Shown here: in pieces, positions 50,676-62,500 of the stretch
Layout: each line of letters opens with the position of its first letter
Numbering within the stretch: position 1 is the stretch's first letter
Assembly (NCBI GenBank): GCA_948567375.1
Contig: OX419755.1
Span: 24,123,001 to 24,187,000 of the forward strand
Length of the DNA stretch: 64,000 bases
Source of the DNA: Lunularia cruciata
Taxonomy: Eukaryota; Streptophyta; Marchantiopsida; Lunulariales; Lunulariaceae
Reading direction: 5' to 3'
Position numbers and translations under genes: made by a program
Notes under the pieces: model-generated
Seen by the model: only the letters and a program-made list of their open reading frames with translations
The model's database searches: none
What the model was told of the DNA's origin: nothing

Positions 50676-51620
50676 ATAGAGAGAGTATGTCTATTGGAGT
50701 TGTTCAGTGGGATTAGCACCAGACTAGCTACAATTCTACAAGCGGGTATATGAGTACAGAGGTACTTGTATGTGGAGAGAGATGAGATTGCTAGATGAGT
50801 CTCTCTACATCATATGGCACACTTGGCTTATCAATATCTTGAGTTAATACTAATGTTAACAATCAGGGTTACTAGAAGACCCTACTAGTAGACATTTCCT
50901 TGCTAGGGTGCAAGATTTGGAGAGACATGGTCCCATCTATTTGGTGATTGTTGGATGGCCATGCCAAGGACATACACATACATGCCGAGGTTTGGATCTT
51001 TAGGATGCCCATTATGGTGTGTTTTGGGAAATGTTACGCATACTTTGATATCTCCAAGTCCATCAATCCATTTCTCCAGCTTACCTTTTGGAGAACGTTC
51101 CTTTGATGGGTGATTCTCACAACAAAGTGGTGGCAGGTACACATCAGGTCCATTCTTAGATGGGACCCATTGTATTGTTAGATGTAGCCAGAGTGGGATC
51201 ACAAGCTCATTGTCTTTGTCTTTGGTGGATGAATCTCTTACCTAGAGAAGTTCTACAATGTGCTTATGATGGGACTCAATGACTAGACAACATCATTGTT
51301 GATGACATCTTGGATGTTGGGCGTCAATCTTAGATGGTGCTAGTAGCTGATAGGTCACCAATAGCAATGGTGAACCTAGTTGGACAACCCAAAGCCACTT
51401 TTCCCACACTTATGAGTTTCCCAAGCTCCATGCTTTTTGAGAGGGAGATCTTGGACTAGTTTAGGACTTACAATTACAGTAGTTGGTGGAACCCAATGCC
51501 GATGATAGAGAGTAGGTGATGGGCTTTTGCATTGGTATTACCGCTATTCTAGTAGTGTTAGAGGCATCCATGCGTTAGTTGTTAGGTCAGGCTATGGACA
51601 TGAACTGTTTGACTTGGATT
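50676..51620 (+). pseudogene. Cytosine-5 DNA methyltransferase domain inside Ty3 pol (family 4)
   Basis: Motifs occur in the canonical order. Motif I is VCLLELFSGISTRL (50685-50726), for AdoMet binding. Motif IV is VGWPCQGH, with the catalytic Cys at 50962-50964. Motif VI is LLENVPLMG with ENV at 51091-51099. Motif VIII-like is LLDVARVGSQAHC (about 51172-51210). Motif IX-like is EPNADDRE, then a stop, then VMGF (51489-51530). Motif X-like is LLGQAMDMNCLTW (51579-51617). Between VIII and IX a GQPKATFPTLMSFP stretch occupies the target-recognition region. About 315 codons, shorter than DRM or MET enzymes and close to a minimal bacterial- or DNMT-type catalytic domain. It lies between protease and RT. 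Stops (e.g. 50745, 50780, 51165, 51510) and at least two frame changes kill this copy. Confidence 0.88.
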
Positions 51621-52059
51621 GTGAGCCTTGGCTTGGTAGAGCAACGTAGGATATGCTTGATAGACATCACCACTCAGACACTTGTGAGCCTTGTGCCTAT
51701 CAAGACAATTTAGGCATATACTAGGAGCAATGGACCGAGTGGACATGGTATTCTTAGGACACAACAAATAGCTACTAGGGAGAGTGGTCTACTTGGAGTC
51801 TATCTAGGTAAGCGTGGGCTACTTGGATTACACCCTTGGTCTACTTGGGATGCTACTAGAGGACGTATGGAGCTTGCATCTAGAGTGGAGGGTGTTTTTC
51901 ACACAGAGGTTGGGACCTCTAGTGGTTGGAGGCATGATACTATTTCTCCCAAGGGCCCAATGTAGCAGCCAATAAGTATGTCTTCTACTCCTATGACAAT
52001 TACAGAGGATACTTGGGAGCCAGATCTTGGACCCAAGCTTACAAGAGAGGAAAGATGGA
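51621..52059 (+). pseudogene. Linker between methyltransferase and RT (family 4)
   Basis: Decayed coding-like sequence without a domain I recognise. It contains repeated TCTACTTGG/GCTACTTGG phrases at about 51787-51850. Confidence 0.35.
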
Positions 52060-52975
52060 GAGTTTGGAGGTTCTTGAGGAGCTACACAAGTTTTTTTATC
52101 TTCAATATGAAGGATTTGGGCACTCTAAAAGGACATGGTATTTAGATTGAGCTAACTAGCAATACACCAACTTACCGTTGTCCTTATTGATATAATGATA
52201 TGGAGAGGACATTGATCAAGAGTCGGAGTAGTGACCTTTTGGAGGCTGTTTTGGTGGAGATTTCACATGTAGAGTATGCATTAGCTATAGTGATGCCAAC
52301 CAAGAAGGAAATGCATAACAACTACAAAGATAAGTGGATGTGTAGAGATTACCCCTATCAAGCAACAGACTAGGGCTGATCAGCATACCATGCCTACAAC
52401 GGAGAAGATCTTATGTGATTGGGCATGCAAAGGTCTTTAGTAATTTGGATCTTTGAGCAAGATATCATCAGTTGCCGATCAAGGAGGAGGATAAGTCCAA
52501 GACAACATTTTGGGCTACTGATCCTCACAGCAAGGATGTGTTATATTAGTGAAGGTTCTTACCATTTGGGTTAAAGAATGCTACTACTAAGTTCCAAAGG
52601 GTCATGGACATGATCCTAACTGGATTGGATTTTGCTTAATGCTATATTGATGATATTTTGGTCTATAACACTATGGTGGAGGAGCATGAGAGACAATTGT
52701 TGGAAGTATTTGAGGATTTGAGATCTCATGGACTCAAATTACATCTTAGGAAGTGTAGGTTCTTCCATGAGCATGTTGAGTATTTGAGTCACACTATCTA
52801 CCCCGGAGGACTTGGTGTTCAGTAGACCAAGGTAAAGGCTATTGCGTGTGTTTCTTGGCCTACGGATGTGAGCAAAGTGCGAGCATTCCTTGGGTTGGTA
52901 AACTTCTATTGCCGCTATGTTAGAGAATTTAATGCCATTGCCAAAGCCTTGACAAAGGTGACCTGTGAGCCAGCT
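52060..52975 (+). pseudogene. Reverse transcriptase domain (family 4)
   Basis: SNLDL-stop-ARYHQLPIKEEDKSKTTF (about 52440-52515), RFLPFGLKNATTKFQRVMD (52555-52612) and the catalytic CYIDDILVY (DD 52649-52654) identify a Ty3-type RT. Then HERQLLEVFEDLRSHGLKL, LRKCRFF and KVRAFLGLVNFYCRYVREF lead into the connection domain. It is cut at about 52975 by the inserted LTR. Confidence 0.88.
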
Positions 52976-53023
52976 TGTCTCTCACTCAGGATGAACCTCT
53001 AATGGCTATTATAGTAGTGCATC

Positions 53024-53653
53024 ATGGACTAAGAAGGCAAGGAATCCCAACTCCATCATACTCCTTCAAGGCTAACACTACAAGATTCAAGACATTGCTC
53101 ACTAGAGAACTCAATGAGAGAGAGATAGTTGCAAATGAAAGGATGATGAGTATCTCCTCACCACTTGTTTATATACTTGTGAAATAGTTATGCACTAAAG
53201 GTACTATTTACCACATTAACTCAAGTTACTATGCTAAAAGTCAAGTAAAGTCAAAAAGTATAAAGGAATATCCATCCGCATGGGCATATTCCACTAAGCA
53301 TGTGATCTTATTTTGACCCAACCACTAAGTCAAGGATTCCTTCACATGGGCTATCCTTGGACTATAGAAGAATCCAAAACAAAAAGGCTTGCGGGCCCAA
53401 GAGTTCTCAACTCTTTCCTCAAAACCAAGCATCTAGGAATAATACTAAGTCAACACACTAGAATCCAAAATAATGGTGCTCATCTTTTCCACTTCCTCTA
53501 AAGTAAGGTCCCCACTATCTTAGCTATGACTAACTTTAGCTAATCATGACTAAGGTAGAACCATCCTTTATCTATATAAATAATATTTCTCAAGTACTTG
53601 TAATACTAAGCTAAATATCATAATACTACACACATGCACAAATGGGTATTACA
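53024..53653 (-). mobile_element. Solo LTR of family 1 (copy B) inserted in family-4 pol
   Basis: On the minus strand it starts TGTAATACCCATTTGTGCAT and matches LTR copy A to CCTTCTTAGTCCA. The TATATAAA box is at about 53168-53176. The coding pieces ALTKVT (left) and TKLT (right) are both present, so the flanks carry a short duplication; 52976-53023 is extra sequence of unclear origin. No internal region, so a solo LTR. Confidence 0.8.
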
Positions 53654-54146
53654 GACCAAGCTTACATAGGAGTGGTGTTGGGGAGATGAGCAGGGGAGGG
53701 CTTTTGTAGAGCTCAAGGAGAGGTTGACATCTAATCCTATTTTGAGGAGACCGATCAGAGGACGACTATTTCAGGTTCACACTGATTGGAATATGTTGGG
53801 GCTTGGAGCAATGCTCACACATCATGATGATGAGGGGAAGGATTTTGTGTTGGCCTATGCTAGTCACTCCAACAATTCAGCAGAGGCAAAGTTTAGTTCA
53901 TATGAGGGAGAGTGCTTGGCAGCAGTATGGGCAATAGTACATTTCCAATGTTACCTATTTGGTAACCCTTTTACTCTTATCACTGATCATCAACCATTGA
54001 AGTGGTTGATGGAGTCTGACAAGCTTTCTAGGAAGCTTGCACAATGTGCTCTGATGTTATACGAGTATGATATCACGATTATTCATAGACCTAGAGTAGT
54101 GAACTGTGATGCAAATAGGTTGAGTAGAAACCCATATCCCAACTAG
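53654..54146 (+). pseudogene. RNase H domain (family 4)
   Basis: GRAFVELKERLTSNPIL is followed by the catalytic VHTDWNMLGLGAML (Asp about 53782), FVLAYASHSNNSAEAKFS, YEGECLAAVWAI (Glu about 53910), LITDHQPLKWLM (Asp about 53983) and the TTIIHRPRVVNCDAN-like end. The frame is open from 53724 to 54146. Confidence 0.88.
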
Positions 54147-54479
54147 CAGATCAGACCGGAGCACATTGGCATGGTGAGATAGATGAGGAGATAGTGCCAG
54201 GTTGGCATGCATCTACTTTTCTCTATATATTTTTTGAGGCTTTGGTGGTATCTCTCTTAGTGCATACAAGAGGAATTGTTGAGGTCATAGATCCAAAGAG
54301 TGGGGATAGTGGTATAGTTCAGCAAGATATTCATGATGATGTCTTAGTGGTGGACTATCTTTGCACTGGTGTTATGGGTAGCACAGTTGGGGCCAAAGAG
54401 AGAGACCATGTTCTACAATGAGCTAGGCAATTCAGATTGGAGAGCAAACATCTCTTGCATGTATGGGAGGATGGTAGAG

Positions 54480-55360
54480 TGAGAGTAGTACCACTTCTAT
54501 CTCTAAGACCATAGTTGGTCCGTCATGCTCATGAGGAGCTAGGACATTTTGGAGTAAATTGTATGTATAGCTTACTCCAGAGTCATTATTGGTGGTGTGA
54601 TATGCAAACCAATGTACAACAGTTTTTTGCCATATGTGTGGTTTGTGACCAAGTTAGAGCATCATTGGACGCTCCTACGCCATAGCTATATCCATTACCT
54701 ATCATGGGGTTGGGTTACCGCTGGAGTTTGGACTTTGCTGGACTTTTACCATTGATTGTGAGACATCATTGGTACATTTTAGTGATGGTAGAACACTTCT
54801 CCAAGTGGATTGAGTTGGTGGTACTTCTTGACAAGTGCAGTAAAGTGACGGCTTACTCGTTCCTAGATTGGGTTCTTAGTCATTTTGGTGCACCAATTGA
54901 GGTTTTGATTGATTAGGGTATAGAGTTCTTGAGAGAGTTTTAGGTCTTGTATGACAAGGCTTTGATTGATCATTGTACTACCTCTCAAGATCACCTTGAG
55001 GCAGATGGCATAGCAAAGAGAGTGGTTCAAATGGTGAAGAAAGGATTGCAAAATTATGGTTTGCAGAGAGGCCAATTGGGAGATTGGAATCTTCAATTAC
55101 CTCGGTTGGCCATGGGCTATCGGTTCAGCCGGCAAGCCACCTTAGCATCCTTCTCTCTTTACTTACATAAAGTATGGTTTGCAGAGAGGCCACTTGCAAA
55201 AGTATGGTTTGCAAAGAGGCCACAGGTTTTGCTATTTGGAGTCCTTGTGTTGGAAGGACGTGGAGTTGTTTGGAAGGATCATGTGCATGATTGTGCGCTA
55301 TGCCACCTCCCAAACATTGATGGTACTATGGACCCAAGCTTGGCACTTGTACATGCAGGC
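54480..55360 (+). pseudogene. Integrase domain (family 4)
   Basis: An HHCC-type zinc end (HEELGHFG, then CVVCDQV, about 54530-54655) leads into the core: WSLDFAGLLP (Asp 54731), EVLID-stop-G (Asp 54911) and HLEADGIAKRVVQM (Glu 54998). The Asp-Glu spacing is about 29 residues, shorter than the usual 35, so a few codons are lost. A C-terminal segment with a duplicated KVWFAERP / KVWFAKRP (55170-55222) connects to the PHD finger. Confidence 0.82.
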
Positions 55361-55505
55361 TTGAGGTGTATGTTATGTGGCTCTTTTGGTGGAACTGCTA
55401 CTATGTTAGTGTGTGATAATTGTTCGAGAGGATGACATATGGCATGTATGACTCCTCCCTTCCTGGTGGTTCCTCAAGGATAATGTTTATGTCCAAGATG
55501 TACTT
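55361..55505 (+). pseudogene. PHD finger at the integrase C-terminus (family 4)
   Basis: CMLCGSFGGTATMLVCDNC (55367-55423), then RG-stop-HMAC, TPPFLVVPQG and CLCPRC (to about 55502) give the C4HC3 zinc-ligand order of a PHD finger: two CX2C pairs, HX2C, then CX2C. The stop after RG replaces the Trp usual before the His. It is in the same frame as the integrase tail. PHD fingers commonly bind histone H3 tails, so it takes the place where chromoviruses have a chromodomain; a targeting role is inferred. Confidence 0.8.
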
Positions 55506-55660
55506 GATCTATAGCTAGACCTATAGCTCTTTTATATGGTATAGATTGCAGACAAGCGACTAATGATAGGGCTTGATAACACCCGGCTTCCTGATCTTTG
55601 CTCATCATAGTGTATACCATGTAGCAGATGGCTATTTGGAGTTAGAGGGACCTAATCGCC

Positions 55661-55790
55661 AGCTAGGGAGGTGATTGTGGCACTTTAGAGTTTATGTATG
55701 ATTTATATGTGAGTTGTGCTTCTATATTGTATGATGTTTACAGCAATGCATGTTGTAACAATGTATATATGCACAACAAAGGTGAATTCC
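55661..55790 (+). mobile_element. Polypurine tract and 3' LTR start of the family-4 element
   Basis: AGCTAGGGAGGTGAT (55661-55675) precedes TGTGGCACT, and 55676-55775 matches 43492-43586. Similarity to the 5' copy ends near 55780, so the LTR is truncated or interrupted. Confidence 0.6.
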
Positions 55791-56799
55791 GCTTGCAAAT
55801 TGGATAATACAATGGAAATCTATTTTAATCATGACAAGAGCAAGCATCATCATCACATAATTGCTCTATTGGAAGATCAACGCAAACTATACTTATTAGA
55901 ACACATTTCAAAAATATTGTGTTCATTTGACATGGTCAGCAAGAATAAACTCATAAACATAACATGAACAAGGGGTGATGATCCATCGGCGTAAAGTTGA
56001 TCAATTTCTTGCTGAGTCTTTGTCATTGCAAGCAAAAGTAGAGTAGTACCATTTCTCATTTTTTGTTTAGCAATTCTAGTTCAAGTTGAATCTTTTTTAT
56101 AAAGTTCTTGTGTGCTTCTTGGCAGAAATTGCATAAGCAATCAATATGCTCCTTCTTGATCCGCTTTACAAATAGAGTTGTGTGCGATTTGACATCTTGA
56201 GATATACTCAACACTTCCTCAAGACGGTGGTATTTAGCATCTTCATTGACTTTATTGGCAAATGAATTTGCATCATCTCCCACTATGTCCATAACCTCTT
56301 GGTCATGAGCAGATTTTGAAAGCGTTGGCGGTCCACCTCCTATGGCTCTTCTTTCCAAGTCTTGCTTTAGCAATATTAGCTTGTGATTATTGTCTCGGAT
56401 TCTTCTATTTTACCCGCACAGTCTTGCTTGTGACATCCAGCTTGTGATATCCGACTCCAAATTGAGCTTGGTAATGATCTTTTTCCATTTTTTAGATTGG
56501 TCTACTTACGATACCTTCTTTGATTCTTGCTCAAGAACAATTGCTTTATACTCACGAACTAATCCAATGAGCAATTCCTCTCAAACAAAATCCATTTGCC
56601 TTTACTTTGGTAGCTTCCATCAACGAGTCGCTCCTGACACTTGTTGAAAATTGCTATTTCTTGAGACATTTTAATCCGGTAATTGCTAGCAGTTTGAAAA
56701 CAATGTGTTGAGTCACATGCTGGCAATTTTTGCACGTACAAAGAAAAGAATATCGGTGATGTGGTATCCGATTCAATTTTTCTATTTACCTTGTTTCAC
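55791..56799 (-). other. Unrecognised minus-strand coding-like segment
   Basis: Three minus-strand open stretches (56741-56559, 56373-56056, 56059-55877) read in the same direction. The middle one (105 residues) is helical and charged: VNEDAKYHRLEEVLSISQD, with CLCNFCQEAHKNF. No known family comes to mind. It may be a captured gene fragment inside or beside the LTR, or an eroded exon cluster. Confidence 0.3.
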
Positions 56800-57138
56800 G
56801 AGTTGAGCCACTTTGATCCTTGTCAAAGTGTGCAGGCTGAACTACTTAAACAAGGTTCAGAGCGTTTCAGCTGAACCAGCACTCAACCCCACCCGTGTAT
56901 GCATTGGGTCCATAATCTCAAGAATACATCCAAAGGCCCTTGATTTTGATGAGAGTGAGAAAAGTAGAGGTCAAAAGGGGGCTATTTCCTATAACCGGGG
57001 TTTCCAGGTCGCTCCAATCATCTTCTGCTGGGCCCCACTTGGTCACCCAATCAAATGTCCATGGATAACGGCATCCAACACGATAGAAGGCCACTTCACA
57101 TGGCTTAGTGATGTTTGGCAGTATTGACGTACGTTAGT
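56800..57138. other. Left flank of the young chromovirus, low-copy looking
   Basis: GC-richer DNA with no gene recognised. It should be continuous with 63730-64000 once the element is removed. Confidence 0.45.
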
Positions 57139-57875
57139 TGTAATACCAAGGGTTAGCCATATAATCTAGATGTGAAATTTGGTTTGGTAACATCTAGAAT
57201 GATGTTATACATGATTGTCAAAATAGATCAGATGGAAGTATCACCAAAAGAGTACTTCTACTAATAGGGCAGAAACCAAAATAGACTTGAGAACCTTAGA
57301 ACCAATAGCTAGACATATGATTTAAAGGTGAGAATTGCTTTGGTAACATCTAGAAGGATGTTACACATGATGGACTAAACAGATCAGAAAGATGTATCAC
57401 CAAAAGGGGACTCCTACTAATAGAGTAGGAACCAAAATATGCCTAAAATCTTTGAAGGCAATTTCGGAGGCCTAAACGGATGAATTATGCCTCGAAAATG
57501 TGCAGATTCCCCCCAACAGAGGAAAGGCTGGCCTTTCCTCCCCCTTGATTTGTCTCATTGAGAGCTTTCCAACAGTACCTTACTCACGTGATTCTGAGAT
57601 TCCTACTAAAAGATTCCCTAAAAGATTCCCTCCGGTCAAAGCTTGTTTGACCAACCAGATAGGACCTAGACCAGACAGGTCACCCATCCAAGTAAGTAAT
57701 CCAAGGGTGGAGCTTGCTGACATGTCACCTATCTGTGTCCCTAATCCTATGGTGGAGCTTCCTTGGAGGAGATCCTCTTTGTCTATATATTAAAGAGAAG
57801 GTGCTCCCTTGGAGCATCGAATGTTTGAGTGTGCAATCTGTGTTTTCTCTCTTCTCTTGTCCTCGGAGTATTACA
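57139..57875 (+). repeat. 5' LTR of the chromovirus
   Basis: 737 bp, TGTAATA at the start and TATTACA at the end (perfect inverted repeat). Confidence 0.92.
57784..57792 (+). promoter_or_regulatory. TATA box of the 5' LTR
   Basis: TATATATTAAAG lies about 90 bp before the LTR end; the same box sits at about 63639 in the 3' LTR. The usual transcription start would follow about 30 bp downstream. Confidence 0.6.
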
Positions 57876-57876
57876 A

Positions 57877-57888
57877 TGGTATCAGAGC
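57877..57888 (+). other. Primer-binding site, initiator tRNA-Met type
   Basis: TGGTATCAGAGC begins two bases after the LTR end, the standard plant LTR-retrotransposon primer site. Confidence 0.9.
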
Positions 57889-58015
57889 GAGTGTTCTAGT
57901 CCAAGAGAGTGGATCACCCCTCTTGGAATAGCACAAACTACTGAAACTAAGTAATGTGAGGTGGAGAACATAGAGTAATCGCTAGACTTAGGAAGGACTT
58001 TAGAGAGCGGATGGG

Positions 58016-59500
58016 ATGGACGCGCCGGGGGGACAATTTCCCGCACCTAGCTTTCCATTCTCAAACCCATTCCACATCAAGGTTATGTACATCCAGCGTG
58101 AGCAGATGAGGGTATCGCTAGTTTATCACTTTGGTGCAGAATTCATGGACAGAGTGATGAACTCACCAAACCCGGTGATTCTACTTGTGGTGATTTATGA
58201 CAGAGAGTGGGATTTGACGATCTACATTCTATTATGATAAAATGGATATGAATGTCCCAAATCCTCTCCCTTTCAACACTCAAGTAGAAATCCGTTATGT
58301 AGTGAGGCCGAAAGTGATGTTTAGAGATTTTGTGGTTAGGAATTTTGGTGAGGAGTATTATCAACAAGTGATAGCTTCTGAGGTCCCAATGGTAGTTCCG
58401 ATAGTTCGTGTGCCTTCTAGAGTGATTATATTGACTCTATATTGAAGTAGACGTTAGCAATTGGATGTTGCAGGAACCATGGATCCGTAGTTGCAAGAGC
58501 TGGTGCAAGGAATGCAAGGGATGTTGAATGAATTTCGAGAGATTAAGATGACCATGGAGACATTACAAAGTCAAGTGCAGATCCTAAGGAACGATCAAGC
58601 CATGCAAGAAGAAGAGCCACCTCAAAACGCTATACCTGCGACTGAAGTGCTTGGAGAGGCACCCGTGCCTACAAACCCTATCAACGGTGAAGCCACATTG
58701 CTACTCCGGATGAAGAAGACCTGCAACATCGAGCCTTACAAGGGGCAGCGTACGATGGGAGTAGTGGAAAATTGGATCTCAAGAATGAATCGATATTTCC
58801 GATTGTTCTCAACAGAGATCACTGAGCATGCTGCAGGCGTGTTTGCATGTGGGTACTTGATGGATAAAGCCCTCACATGGTATGATGCTTGGGAACGATC
58901 CATGCTGGCAAAGATAAGGGAGGTCACATGGACAGCAATGCAAGAAGGATTGCTGAAGAATTTCCAATCGGTGGATTCTGTGCAGATGGCTCGAACCCGA
59001 CTATGGGGATTGAGACAAAAGAATAGCGTACAAGAGTATGTGGAGGCGTTTCTGGATCTATAAGTTGCAATTACCGACATGAGTCCAGCAGAGGCTCTTG
59101 ACAATTTCAAACAAGAGTTGAAGCGGATTCGCCAAGAAGTCATGGTGCAAAACCCTCACACGGTATTTGAAGCCATTGCTTGTGCGCAGAGAATAGCAGG
59201 AGCATTAGGTGGAGGTGAAGGAGTAGTTCCACCTCAACATTATTGCGCAGAAATGCCACACATGGGTGGACCAGTACCAATGGAATTGGACAACCTTTGA
59301 TTCCGGGATCGAGGAGCACGACCACTTCAAGGAGAGGGGGGACGGATAGAAGAATGAAGAGATGGAGCCCCACGAGGAGAAGGGACTCAAGGAGAACAAC
59401 GCTGTTGTTACAATTGTGGCCGTATTGGGCACATATCTACCAATTGTTGCACTCGTTTCCCTAGAGCCCTCGGCCTTTGTACAGGCGATCTTTGAACAAC
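58016..59500 (+). pseudogene. gag of the chromovirus
   Basis: The leader part (58016-58445) encodes MDAPGGQFPAPSFPFSNPF and a MFRDFVVRNFGEEYYQQV segment. 58491-59063 holds a coiled-coil start (MQGMLNEFREIKMTMETLQS) and the capsid core (VENWISRMNRYF, DKALTWYDAWERS, SVQEYVEAFLDL). The zinc knuckle CYNCGRIGHISTNC (about 59410-59451) fits CX2CX4HX4C. Stops at about 58235, 58443 and 59061 and frame changes near 59300 make it defective. Confidence 0.82.
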
Positions 59501-59553
59501 ATGGAGAGGCACATTGAAGAGGAGGAGGTGGAAACCACTTCGGAAAACAAAGA

Positions 59554-62500
59554 TTGCCAGTAAATGTACCTCACGGCCTTACTGGCTCAATAAGGAAGCA
59601 AAGAAGCGAGGGAAGGAAGAAGAATAATGCGCAAAGAGCACGAAAGGCAACCTCTCAACTTATTGTTGTGAATGGAATCCTAGAAGGTAATCAAGTAAGA
59701 GTATTAATAGATCTTGGAGCAATAGAGAATTTCTTGTCTCGCTCTGTCGCAATAAGATTGGGAATGGATCTAGAGAGAGATGGAAGTGAAGAAGTAGAGT
59801 TACCAAATGGGCAAACAGAGAGGATTGAATCATTACCTAGACGGGTAACCCTCTCTGTAGGAGAATATCAGGAAGCAATTGAGTGGCGAGTGATACAGTT
59901 AGCCCGTTATGATGCAATTTTAGGCATGCCATGGATGGAGCAGTACAACCCAATGGTGGATTGGAGGAAGAAAGTAGTGATAACCCACCAATGGTCAATC
60001 ATTGGGGTTCAAGAAAAATCACACAGGCAAAAACTGCCTCTATATGTCGTAGGAACAACAACTGTCTGTAAGACCAATAGATATTTTATGGGTCTAATAA
60101 GAGAAGTCTAGAGTGCACAACTCACTGGACAAATTCCAGAGAAATTGAGGATGTGGTGGATGAGTTTCAAGATGTCTTTCCCGATGATCTACCCTCAGGA
60201 TTACCACCTAAAAGGCGAGTAGATCACAAAATAGAGACACTCCCGGGGAAGACACCTCCTTGTAAGGCCCCATATTGCCTATCACCTCATGAGTTGGAGG
60301 AGTGTAAGACTCAAATTGAGGAGATGCTACAAAAAGGGTTCATTCAACCTAGCGTATCACCATATGGGGCCCCTGTCTTGTTTGTGAAGAAGAAGGATGG
60401 TACAATGCGCATGTGCATTGACTATTGGGGTCTCAATCAGCAAATAGTGAAGAACAAATACCCCTTACCTCGCATAGATGACTTGTTTGATCAACTCCAT
60501 GGAGCGAGATACTTCACCAAACTGGACTTGCGGAGCGGTTACAATCAAATCCGAAGTGCAGAGGAGGATGTGTACAAAACTGCCTTTCAAACCAAGTATG
60601 GCCACTTTGAATATCTTGTGATGCCTTTTGGCCTCACCAATGCGCCTGCCACTTTCATGAGTCTAATATGACATATTTCATCCATACTTGGATAAGTCTG
60701 TTATCGTCTTCTTGGATGATATCTTAGTATATAGTAGCACGATGACAGAACACAAACAACATCTACGAGAGGTCCTCCAGATTCTAAGACAGAATCAGTT
60801 GTACACCAAAATCTCAAAGTGTGAGTTTGGCAAGTTTGAAGTAGACTACTTAGGGCATAGAGTAAGTGCAGAGGGCATTCAAGTATTGACAGATAAAATA
60901 GAGGTCATTCAAAAATGGAGTGCCCCAAAAGATCAGACTCAACTTAAGAGTTTCTTTGGGTTGACGGAATTCTATCGTAGATTTGTCAAGGACTTCTCCA
61001 AGGTTGCACAACCTTTAACGGCACTACTTGGCAAGGGGAAGAAGTGGACATGGGGAATTGCACAAGAGTTGGCCTTTCAAGAATTGAAGGCCGCCTTGCT
61101 ACATGCACCAATCTTGAAGTGGTATGACCCAAAACATCCAATCAAGTTTGCTACAGATGCATCAGGCATACCCATAGGAGCAGTCCTACAACAAGAGTGG
61201 CATGACGGATGACATCCAATTGCATATTTCTCTCAAAAGTTGTTACCAGCAGAGCGCAACTACCACACCATAGAACGAGAAGAGCTGGCCATCGTTCTAG
61301 CAACCAAGCATTGGAAGCACTACCTGGGCGAGAAGGCATTTGTAGTAGAGACAGACCACAAACCTCTAGTCTACTTCAAGACGCAAAAGGATCTATCTCG
61401 TCGCCAAATTCGGTGGGTAGAGTGGCGACAACGCTTCAACATGACAATCAAATATGTGGAAGGTAAGAAGCAACTTGCAGATGCATTCACCCGCATGCCA
61501 ATGGCCAACAACTTGGTGGTAGAGGTTAAGATTAACCCTGAATTCTGGCAAGAGATTCTAGCTGCTACAAAAACTGATCCACAGATTGTTGAAGCACAAT
61601 CGTCCAAAGGCGTCACCAGCACCCAAGGACTCACCTTTTGGGATGGCAGATTATGGATCCCAAATGTCCCAGAATTACGCACCACCATTCTAGCGGAATG
61701 TCATGATTCGGCCATTGCAGCTCATGCCGGAGTGGACAAGACCTTGGATGCAGTCAAGCGCCATTACTATTAGCCCAAGATGAGCAACGACGTGATGGAC
61801 TATGTGCGTAGCTGCCTACTTTGTCAACAGAACAAAGCTTCTAATCAAGCTCCTACAGGGCTCCTTCAACCTCTCCCCACTCCTACCCAACATTGGGAAC
61901 AAGTGAGTATGGATCTCGTCTGTGAATTACCCAAGACCATCTCAGGGTTTGACTCCATTGTGGTCTTTGTGGACCGGCTCAGCAAAATGATTCATGTACG
62001 CCCTACCACCAAGGAGGTAACCGCTCCACAACTAGCTCAACTATACTTAGATGCAGTCTTTGCTCATCATGGCTTGTCTAGAGTACTCATCACCGATAGA
62101 GGTACCCAATTCACCAGTTTGTTTTGGCGAACATTCTTTGGTTTCTTCAAAACCAAGTTGGCCATGTCCACAACTTACCACCCACAAACAGATGGCCAAA
62201 CAGAGCGGGCGAATTGCACAATTGAAGACATGTTACGCGGCTTCACCTTAGAAGAGCAAGAGAGGTGGGATACCCTATTACCGTTGGTGGAATTCGCTTA
62301 CAACAATTCAGTGAATGCGTCCACTCAGGTCACTCCGTTCTTCCTCATGTATGGTGAGCATCCCTTCACACCTTCTAGCTTGATGAAGATCCGTCCAGTG
62401 ACTACCAAGGTTGATGTAGTCAACACATTTGTTTCTAGAATCCAACAAGGTGTGGAGAGCGCTAAGCACAAGTTACAGATTGCGCAAAATCAACAAAAGC

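Noticed and set aside
50267-50719. 150-residue minus-strand ORF
   Set aside because: It is antisense to the protease-methyltransferase part of the family-4 element.
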